The translations under genes were made by a program, and so were the position numbers. A stretch of 64,000 bases of DNA from assembly GCA_000727475.1 (NCBI GenBank), contig KL647289.1:1821079-1885078 (forward strand). The letters run 5' to 3'. The notes under the pieces were generated by a model, which did no database searches, was not told the origin of the DNA, and saw only the letters and a program-made list of their open reading frames with translations. Below, one piece after another: positions 12,901-24,700 of this stretch (positions are counted from its first letter, which is position 1; the number at the start of each line of letters is the position of its first letter). The stretch is from Sarcocystis neurona. Lineage: Eukaryota; Apicomplexa; Conoidasida; Eucoccidiorida; Sarcocystidae.

Positions 12901-15900
12901 ACTTACACATACATATATGTATACATGCGCTTCTGTATGTATTTGTGCATATAGACGCGTATATGGATGTGAATGCATACTTATACACATGAATACATAC
13001 ACATACACACGCAAACTTATATTTATTATGTATATACTTATATACGTGTGTTTCAATACGTGAGGCCTTTGATTTATACACGGCAACATGTGTAGAGATG
13101 TAAATGGGCAAACTCTCTTGAGCGCAGCAAAGACGTATATGCACATACTTCGCTGTAACTTTGGTGACAAGTATATATATATATATATATTTATATGTGT
13201 GTATCTCTTGTCAATCGATATGCTTGGGGAGGAAACAGTGAAAATACATGTCTGTGTACATCCATATGCTCGGATACCCATACAGACACATTTATGTGTG
13301 TATATATATACATGTATGTGTATATGTGTATATCAGCAGGTGTGTGTGAATATGTACGAATAGACCTACACGTGCGTCATACAAATATATTAAAGCCCGC
13401 GGCAAATGCGCTTCTGTCTTCATTCATCTACGCCAGTATACATATATATATACTTATATATGTATATATATACTTATATATGTGTATATATCAACACATG
13501 TCGGGACACCTATAAATTCCCCTACACATGTGTGATAGAGATTTATGTAAGCCAGCAGGAAAATACGCTTTTGTTTTTATCCATCCGCGCTACTGTACAC
13601 CTATACATCTACCTATATATATATATATCTATATGCATACACAAATATATTTACATATAGATACTTATATATTTGTCAACAAATGTAGGGGAAAACTTAC
13701 GAATTCACAAACATGTGTGTCACAGAGATGTACACGAGAAAATACACTTTTCTGTCTTCATCTGTACGCGCTAGTATACATATACATAAAGACATATATA
13801 TAGATATATACATATATATATATATACATATATATACATATATATATACATATATATATATATATGCAAATGTAGGGAAACGCACGGAAGGGCGAAGATG
13901 TAATATCCTTAGTCGATGCGACGTGGGCAACTCCCACATACGGCGGCGGTCCACGCATCAAATCATCTCTCGCTGTGCGCGCATACATCTCTACATACAT
14001 ATATAAGTCAATCTACATATATATATATATATAAATGTATGCCTACACATATTATATATATGTGTATATATGCACACATGTAGAAAAGTAAAAAATATAA
14101 ATTTGAAGAAAGAGAAATTCACGAATCAGAGACACACATATAGAGGTGAAGTTCTAATATATATACAACTATATGTAATGTATCATATATATTTTAATGA
14201 AGTTCTTCATACATACATATATATATGTGTATAACAAACTACTCTATGTGCATATATATATATATATATGTATATGTATATAGTATATAATTCTCCTTCA
14301 GAGCCTACGCCGAAGAACCATATATATACATATATATATATGTATAGATATGTAGCAAATTCCTCCCCTACAGAGCCTACCCCGATGGACTTTACATATG
14401 CAAATATATATATATATATAAATATGTACGTAGTATGTACTTCTCTTAAAGAACCTCTGCCGAAGAATTTTGTGTGGAGCACTGAGAAGGTAGACAAAAG
14501 TTTGTACAGACGGAGTTCGGGGTGTGTTCTGCAATTTGTGGAAGCAGCAGATAGGCAGTGCGCGACTTACGGAGAGCGAATGACGGCGAAGATGATGCAA
14601 GAAAGAAAGCACCGAAAATTTTTCCTCGAGAAGAATGAGGCAGCGGCGGGGACGCAGTCTGTGCAGCAGCAGTGCGGTCTCCGATGCCAGGGTTGCTGCA
14701 TGCAGCGCGCAGACAGAGAAGCAGCAGGCGCGGACAGCAGCGGCTCACGAAAAGCAGATCGCAGGGGAAAAAGTAACAGAGAGAAGAAGGGAAACGAGAG
14801 ACGAAGAGAGACCAGAAAGGAAGGGAGAGAAAAACTGAGAGAAAAAGGGAAATGAGAGGGAAGTGAGAGGGAAATGAGAGGGAAATGAGAGGGAGAAACT
14901 GAGAGAAGACAGGGAGAAGACAGGGAGAGAACGCGCGAGGAACAGACAAGATAAAGGGGGAGAGGAGAGGGAGAGTTGAAGAAGAAGTTCTCAAATATTG
15001 GAAGGGCTGCATGCCATTTGAGAAGAAGGGAAGCGGCGGGCGAGAGGCCGCAGAGGGAAATTGAGAAGGACGCTGTAAAGAAACGTGGAGCAGAAAGCGC
15101 ATGCGCAGCAGAGCCCGAACTTGCAGAGACGAACAAGCAACAAGAAAAAGAAGAAAAAGGAAGACTGAAGAAGAAGAAGAGAAAAGAAGAGGAAAGTCGG
15201 AGGAACCGAAGAAGTGGAGAGGAGAAGAAGAAGAGCGTACGAGAGAAAAGAAGAACAGGGCCGTGGTGGCGCTGTTCCGCGCAACAGAGCAGGGCAAGAA
15301 CTGCTGCTGCTGCTGCGCAGAGGAGGAGGAGAAGGGGGAGGAGAGTTCGAGAAGCAGAGAGACGAGTGAACCGGAAAAGCAGCAGGAGGTTCACCGAAAA
15401 AGGGGAGGAAGTGAAACTGAACGAGGAAGAGCAGGGGTAGACCAAGCGGGCGAGGAAGAGGACGGTGAGAAAGCAGAAAAGAAACCCCCGGGAAGGCGAA
15501 AAGGCAGCACAGTCCGCATATCTGTGATGTAAGAGATGCACAGACACTACGAACAAATACGGCTTTTCATGCCCGTCCCACGTCCTTCTCCTTTGCTGTT
15601 GTTCACTTCTTCCCAGAACAGCACGTCTGAACGCACACATACATATACACCTATATATATATATATGTGTAGATGGTGCGACGTAGAAAAAAGGAGTCTT
15701 CATTTCTTTGCAGGCGGAAATATGTCTGTGTCTATCGACGTCTTTCGGAAGTCAGGCGCAGCGGACATTCTTCCGACTTCTGCGTCATTTGCAAGGAGTT
15801 CCGCAGGGCATGGGGGCACGCCGCGTCCACCCTACTGTACCAGGTAGGGAGACGTATACACACACATATATGTGTATAGCCAGACTGGTGGAGCAAAAAG

Positions 15901-18900
15901 ATGCAAGGGAGGGAGCTGGTGAGAGAACATATGTGGAAAAGATAGAAGATTTGAAGAGACGCCACATAGCACAGACTGCGGTACGCCGAGGACTGTTGCT
16001 GCTGCTGCTGCGGGGCCTCACCGAGATCTGCACTGCTTGTGGGGTGATGCAAGAAGTGCCGCAGTGTCGGCGGTGGCCCTACGAGTCGGCGACGCTGCTC
16101 CTCCGACGCTGCTCTGGCTGCAGGCAGCGACGGAAGAGGAGGAGATGGGACAGCCCTGCAGCAAGAGGCGCCAGCGCAGCAGCAGCCGGAAACACCTGCA
16201 CGTCGCCGTGCGCCCGGTGTACGTACACCGCAACAACACGACCGGAACCCCGTTCGAGGTGCACCCCCCAACTGCACAGACCACCACGAGAACTGTCCAA
16301 GAAGACGAACCCACCTACACGCGAGAGATTAAATATCGAGAAGATATTCAAAAGGATATACATCTATATAGACACGCTTATATATACATACACATACAAT
16401 ATAGCAGCGAACGCCGCAAGAAGTGTTACACATTGACACCAGACTCACACATACAAATACACGTATATATATATATATATACACACAGCAGCGAGCTTCT
16501 CCTATCTATCTATTTCTATATATATATATATTCAAATATGTACACACCAATTTAATATATATATATATATATGTCTGTATACGGCAGCGAACGCCACAGG
16601 GAGTGTAACATGTGGACACTACAGTTACACATACATATGTATATATAGCAGCGAGCCTCCCGAGAAATGTTAGACACAGACAACACAGACACGATGTTTA
16701 CACATATATATGCATATATAGATGAATACGTGCAGCAGCGAGCCTGGAGGAATGTTGAAAGTAGACACTGCGTCTACACCTATGTATACACATATGGAGA
16801 TTGCAGATGTGTGGAAGTGGAGAAGCAATTTTTCGAGGGGGAGGGAGTCCGCAGGAAATATTAGACAGGGACGCCGTGTCTACGTTTGTCTACGGGCCTC
16901 CATGTAGAAGCGCGTCCCCGTGTGAAGAGACACGTGCTTCCACGTACGTATATACAGACAAAATGAGCAGACACGCAAGCAGAAGAAGAGATATAGACGG
17001 ATACACACACACACACACCTACACCTATAGGTAGCGCTATGCTTTTATGCTTGCCTGATGAGAGCTAGGGTCTGCTGTTTTCCTCCTGCAGCATGTAGCA
17101 GCAGTAGCTGTTTCTCGATCTCCTGCTGCTGCTGTCGTCTGCCGCGCAGCTGCCGCAGTCCGCTCTGCCGCTGCTGTGGCTGCATGCAGAACTCGGAGAC
17201 TTCGCTTTCGGTGAGGAACAAACCTTTCGCTCGCAGCTTCTGAACTGCCCGAGCCATTTCCTTCTGTTCTGCTGCAGAAACAAATCCTTCCTCCCAAGCT
17301 TCTTCTCTTTCCGTCCCCTCCTCCTCGTCCGCAACCGCAGCACGGCGGCGACGTCTGCTGCTGCTACTACTACTACCTGTGTCTCTCTCTACGCTGTTGC
17401 TGCCGCTGCTGCTGCCACTGGCTGCAGCCGCGTCGACGGACACGGACGCCGCCGGTAGGAGCGAGGCCCCGGGGAGCAGCAGCTGCTGCTTCTGCTCGAG
17501 CATTTGCTGCAGCAGCCGCCGCAGGGGACGGCCAACTGTCGCGCTCGCGGACAGCACCTGGAAGTCCGCGGCGCAGCGATGAGGCGCTGGCTGCAGAACA
17601 CCGGAAGGCAGAAACAGCAATGTTCTCTCGCGCTTTTCTGTTGCTGCTCCTCCTCTTCCTCTTCCTCCTCTCGCTCCTCCTCTGCCTGCTGCTATTGCTG
17701 CTTCCCCTCCTTCGCGTCCCCGTGCCGCTCTTCCCTGAGGTTCTGTCGCAGCTGCTGCTGTGTTGGCTGCTTCCCCTGCGACTGCGGCTGCTGTTGTTCC
17801 TGGGGCTTCAGGCGTCGCTGCTGCTGTCGCCGTGGGGCGCGAAGGTCTGCCGAGGGCAGCGGTCAGGCTTGTCCCCCGGAGTGCTGCAGCCGCAGCAGCA
17901 GCAGGAGAGCGAGGGGATCCAGCAGACGAAGCAGGCAGCAGAGACTGGAGAGCAGCGAGGAAGCGAGACCTCAGAGTACCAGCAGAAGTGACACTTGCTT
18001 TTCTCCTTCTTTGTTTTTGATAGTAAAACTTCTTTCCGGCGAGAATTGCTCGATAAAGGAGAACGGCGGGACGTGGACGCAGCTGCTGCAGCTCTTTCTT
18101 CTTTGCAGTCGCGTGACGTGCTGCAGCAGCAGCAGCAAGACATGGGAGAGAAACAGGTGGCGGATAAAGCAACGGAGAACCAAGAGCAACCAGCCGTTCA
18201 AACAAGTGCAAATGAGACGCCAGAAAGAGCAGAACAGAGGCAGCAGAACCTTTCTGGCGCCATGCAGCAAAAGAGGGAGGCGCCGCGGAATATGAGAGAG
18301 AGAGAGAAGGAAAACTATAAGAGAAAAGGATAAAAGAAGAAGAAGCAGCAGCAGTAAAGGACGCCGTCGTAGTAGTGCGGCTGCGTCTGCAACATGCGGG
18401 AATTGAAGAGCAGCAGAGGTGAAGAAGAGAGAGAGAATCCACACGTATTTACACCAAGGTAACAGCAGCAGCAGGTCCACAAAGGCGACACCAGCGAACG
18501 CGTAGTTGCACAGAAGCAGCAGCAGCAATGCCGTCGCTGAGAGAGAAGTGCAGAGGGCCACAGCAGTAGCAGCAGCGGCAAAAATATTGTAGCGGCAGCA
18601 GCAGAGAAAGGGAGAGAAAACTGAGAAGGAGACGATAGAGAAGAGAAGGATAGGCACAAGTGCAGCAGAGGACGCCGACCAATTCTGCTGCTGCAGTAGG
18701 ACCGGCCGCAAAGAAGAAGACAGCGCATGCAAAGAGAGAAAAAAAGGAGAAGGCGAAAGGGAAGAGGAAAAAAAGGAGGCAAAGAAAGACACGAAGAGGG
18801 ATATGAAGAAGAGGAAGCGGAAAAAGGCAGAAAGGGAAAAATAAGAAGCAAAAGAAGAAGAGGAACGCGAACGGCAGCTGTCTGTGCGTGTGCGTGTGTG

Positions 18901-21739
18901 TGTATTCGTGTACGTGTACCGGAAAGAAAAGGCGCTGCAGCAGGCGTAGTACAGGAGAAGAGCAGAAGAGAAGAAAAAGAGAAACGTATTGGCAGCAGGG
19001 GCACACGAGGCATGAAGAAGATTGTAGACGAGCGCAGCAAAGGGGAAAAGGGCCTTAGACAGAGCAGCAGCAACAGCAGCAAGACAGCGGAGTGCACGTG
19101 GAAGTTTACACCGCAGCGGCAGAAGAAGAAAAGGAAAGGAACTTCGTGCTGCAACAAAACAGCAAAAGGGGAAGGAGAGCCGAAAAAAGTGGCCACACAG
19201 CGACAAAAGAGGAGACGGACAAGACGGCTACACGCGTGTCTGCACCGCTGCTCTCTCGCATGCGTGGTTTCTCCTTGCCATTTGTATGGATTCGTATGAT
19301 TTTTACGTAGGAGGTATGCACACGTGTATTCTCATATATGTAGATATATATATATACATATTTATATATATACATATATATGCATAGGACGCACACACAC
19401 ACACATGAAGTCTAACATATAGATATATGTATATATATCCATAGGCGTACATATATATAGGACGCGCACACACCCGTGAAGTCCTATATATAAATATATA
19501 TGTAACACATATACGTATGTATAGACGGGAGTCTGTGTGCTGGCTGCGACGTAGAAATATATGTATACATACATGTGTCATGCACGGGTTAGAAATGTAG
19601 ACGTGATTGCACATTTTCACTAAGCGACAGATGAACAAGACGGCGTCAAGTTGAAGGAGAGCCAGCAACATGGCGTCAGTCAGGTGTATATACAGTACAG
19701 CGTATCTACCTTAGTGTACACAAACAAATATGTGTACACATCTACAAACACATATACATATATATGTGTACACATACACATGTGTGCCTGGGCCTGTTTA
19801 TATATATATATATATATATATATGTATACAGAGACACGCACATACGTGCACACACATACGCGCGTAAGTGAACACTTGTGTACTTTAATATATATATATA
19901 TATATACATGAATATATATACATATATATATATATACATATGCGTATACTGTAGGTATAATATAGACACATATTGACCACCAGCAATAGACACACATCCA
20001 CATGCATTCATACACGCGTGTATGTACATATATATATATTTAAAGAGAAATAGATACAAACAAAGTGATATACACATATGTAGACATTTACATATATATA
20101 TATATATATACATACGTCGACGTATACATGTATATATATGTATATATATGTGTACACACAAATATGTATATGTATGTGCTTATGTAGAGGAGAGAGAGGC
20201 GCGTGCATGAGGACATGTACATGAACCGTCGATGGTGTTGTAAGTGCATTTTTACTGGGAGGACGGAGAAGGCGGTCCACCTCGTCGAAGACAACGTGTC
20301 TGACTTTTTGAAGAAATTGTTGCAGCACGTGTGGAGCCTTCATCCCCACGCGCTGCACGCCACCAGTCCATCACACATAACATCCGCAGACACAAACACA
20401 CCTGCACACTTTTGCGATATATATATATATATGTATGGGTAGATAGATGGACAGAGGTACATACATACGTAGATATAGATATATATGTATATACGCATAC
20501 AAAATGGACGCGGCCCGTTTACTCTTTCTCGTCTATACTACACTTCGAATATCCAAACATACCTACGCATGTGTGTGTCTGTATGTGTCTGTGCGAGACA
20601 AAGTCGTGTTGCTGCAAACTTTTCTATCTACACAAACAAAACGCCGGCCAGAACGTCTTCCTCAACTATACACTTATCTAGTAGTACATGTACATAAACA
20701 TATATATATATATGTATACATATATATATATATATATATCACAAGATACACATGTATCTATAATATATGTGTATGTATGTGTTCGTGTCAGTCATCTCCA
20801 TACTCTATATACTTACCTAATTACACATGTTATTTGTATTGAAGGATATATACGTATACTCATATATATACATACACATGATGTACACGTGTATGTGTTT
20901 TATCTTCTATGAATATGTGTGGATACAGATGTAGACAAACGTATGCTTGGGAGCTCTACAGGCACAAATGGATCTTCAAGAAGAGAGACGCAGACCAGCC
21001 TGTTCTGCACGTTTGCTTCCACGAGTGTACACCTACATACATATATGTATCTACACATATATACACACATAAATTCATACACATATACGTAGAGAGGCAT
21101 ATATAATTATAGATATATGTGGCTTGTATATATTGACAACCACTTCTAGATGTGTGTGTGTGTGTGTCTCTCTCTCTCTAAATATATATACATTTGCACT
21201 AAAGAAAGCGTATACTTAGTATGTGCGTGTCAGGATGTGTACATATATTTATGTAGATGTATGTATATTGACTTCCTTTGCATTTCTTCAGGAAGAGGTA
21301 TATACACAAACAGAGAAACAGATGCTCGGTGCGCATCCGCCTCACTTTCACGCATGCGCAAGAAAGCAGGTTGACGTCATTCGACGCAGAGCGCGTGTGT
21401 ACACAGCTACATATACATACAAATATATATATATATATAATGCATAGATATCGCGAGACACGTAGAGAGGCAGGGATGGCCGGAGGAAGAAATTCGCCGT
21501 CATTTTCGCGTGAACGTTGCGGAAATGTGAGGCTCCACGTTGGACAGAAAACGAGTTCAAAAACAACACACACACACACACAAACCCCCCCACACACAAA
21601 CATATATATATACATATATATGTGTATGCGCAGAGAGACAGACACGCACACACGCGTACACAAACACATGCATGTACAAATATACGCACACATACAGATA
21701 TATATATACACACATACACAGAGACACACCCACCTACAC

Positions 21740-21776
<37 letters not shown>

Positions 21777-24700
21777 TATATATATACACAGATACACAGA
21801 GAGACAGAGACACACATACAAAAACACACATATATAGAGATAGACACAGAGAGACGCAGACACACACACACACACACAGAGACAGCCACACGAACACATA
21901 CATCCACACACATACACAGAGAGGCAGACAACATGGAGACGCACATACACGGACGGAGACATCCACACAGACAGACGCGCAGATACACACACACACATAC
22001 ACATACAGACAGGGAGACACATACACAGACAGGGAGATACATACACAGACACACAGACAGTGAGACACATACACATACAGAGAGGGAGACACATACACAT
22101 AGAGAAAAAGAGAGACGCACACACACACAGAGGGGGACGGCGACACACACAGAGAGACGGACAGATACACACACACAGACACATACAGACAGACACATAC
22201 AGACAGACACATACAGACAGACACATACAGACAGACACATACAGACAGACACATACAGACAGACACATACAGACAGACAGAGACAGACAGACACATACAG
22301 ACAGACACAGACAGACACATACAGACAGACACATACAGACAGACACATAGAGACACATGCAGGTAAAGACAGAGAGAGGGAGATAACGTGTCGAAGCACA
22401 GGCGTACCGACACTGATATACATGACACGTGACTATATATATATGTATTCTTACTTACACATCTATCTACGTATATTAACATATGTATACATCTACACAT
22501 TATAGACACTTATCAGTGTCTTTGTTTATATCTAGAAGGACACATATATGAGCATATGTACGCACGTGTATATACATATATGACACATCACCTTGTGTAT
22601 CTAGATACATGTATCAGATTTCTACCAGTGTATCTATCTATGTATACCACTATACCACATCCAAGCACATGTGTGTACACTTATTTATAGTAGAAAACAA
22701 TTTTTTCTTTAATTTAAGCTCGTCTGTTGTTGCACGCGTCTATGCCCACAGTAGACAGCAGTGTATTGTTACTTGAAGAACTATCTGTTTGGACAGATAT
22801 GTAAAGAAGAGCTTGAGCGAGCGCCGGACTGCAAGACGTGCACGTGAGATTGTACCGACTACTTATCTCCTCGCCTTCACACACCGCACGGCCATATATC
22901 TACATATTTGCGTTTCTCTATTTGTACTACATCTACACATTTATGTGCACATTTACACATGCGTGTATATAGAGAGAGATAGACAGAGAGAGGTACCTGT
23001 ATATACGTACGTATGTACATACGTATACATATGTCTACGTATTTATGCGTCTACTATCTACGGGTCAAAGACAGACACCGCTCTGCGCTGGATATCTGCC
23101 GGTACGCGTGTAAAGAAGTATATGCTTTCATACATAAAATCTCGGTGTAGCTACGTACAGACACATGTTTATACATACGCACACACATATATATACATAT
23201 AACAGCACGTTCACAGAATAAGATGCGTATGTATATATATATATATAATTACTTGGTGGAAGCATCGCGCGTGCTATTCTTGTAGGCAGGTCTACAGAGC
23301 TGTACAGTTGCACAGCTGCAGATTTTCCGCGAGCGTTGACAGAGACGGCAGTTGCACGTGCACAGACGCCGTGACGAGCGTCGCAGTCGCAGCAGCAGCA
23401 GCAGCACACTCGTACAGAGACGCACAGGAAAGTCGCCAGCTCCCCCTCTTTTAACTACCATACAGACACATACAGATCCTTACCCTACGTGTGGGTTCCA
23501 CTCTCACACATTCGAAAAACCTACGCATGCACATATATATATGTATATATGCTCATGTGTGTTTCCAGGTCTACACATATGTACTCGCTCGACTGTATAT
23601 ACGCCGTGTCCATGTGTCTGTACATACGCACACTACCCACTTCTACCAGGTCGACTGTATATACACCGTGTGTCTGTACGCACACACATATCTCCCGATT
23701 TCTGCTCGGTCGACTGTCTATACACCGTGTTCATTTGCCTACAGGCACACATATACACGTCTACCAATTTCTACTCGCTGGAGTGTATATACACCGTGTG
23801 TCTATACACACACACACGTCTACACATTTCTACTCGCTGGAGTGTACGTACACCGTGTGTCGACACATACACCCATCTACTCACTTTTACTCGCTTTACA
23901 GCTGTAAAGCAGAAACACCTTCCACACAAAGAGATCTGTAGCTATTTGGGAAAAGAAGCGGACCGACTTCACCCTTACATAAACTGATACATACACTTGC
24001 ATGCGGCCAATATATACACGCTGTCCTTCACCTATACATAAACATGTGCATACACACAGATGTATATATATATATATATATGTGTATGTAGGTGCACACA
24101 TATGTAAATGTGTCCATATATATATATATATTTATATGTATATATATATGTATATATATATATATGTATATATATATGTATATATATACATACACAGATG
24201 CATATACGTCTATATGTAGATATGTATGTGCGTGTATATATATATATATATGTACGTATACATCCATGTATGCACATCTATAAACTCGTGTGTGTCTACA
24301 TATATATATATATATATATATATGTGCGTAAATATATATACCCCTATACGCACGTGTATCAAGGCACATACATATATATATATATATATGCATGGATACA
24401 CGTGCATATAGGGGGTACGTATAATACGCGGGTGTGGATAGGAACACACCGGGGCGCAGATAAAAAGGAAAGTCGAGACGTGGCGAGAGGGGGAACCTGT
24501 CGTCGCAGATGCATGTGGGTATAAACGTAGCCACGGGGGAAGCAGAAGAAACAAAAAAGGAAGAGAAGAGGAGAACAAATACAGAGAGGAGCGCACCTGG
24601 AACAGAAGCCGCAGAGTCTGCGCGGCGCCGACGACGATGAGGGAGCTGCCGACTCTGCGCGAAGGAAGCAGCAGCCGCGACCGCCGCACAGCAGTACCAT

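Larger units (their letters stand above)
13000..17050. other. Helicase introns with unplaced candidate exons
   Basis: Between the motif III and motif V exons I see four mixed-sequence islands: about 16020-16320, 15714-15843, 14570-14650 (minus donor CTCC|GTAAGTCG) and 13057-13165. The last reads [20 protein letters not shown] on minus. One or more should carry the missing start of the second RecA-like domain. The rest is TA microsatellite plus two or three tandem families. Phases do not single out one chain. Confidence 0.4.
20360..24590. other. Large helicase intron of microsatellite and tandem families
   Basis: Mostly CA, TA and CAGA repeats, with a 14-bp minisatellite at 22179-22348 and a ~60-bp tandem family at 23570-23900. 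The long frames on both strands at 21.2-22.5 kb are poly-Thr/His/Arg or poly-Cys/Val/Ser translations of CA/GA repeats. I see no gene inside it. Confidence 0.7.

Noticed and set aside
21780..22350. CRISPR-like regular spacing of CAGACA units
   Set aside because: Units are contiguous or separated only by more of the same simple sequence; there are no unique spacers.
21199..22509. 436-codon minus frame and overlapping long plus frames in CA/GA repeats
   Set aside because: Translated microsatellite (Cys/Val/Ser/Leu or Thr/His/Arg); no splice sites and no compositional change.
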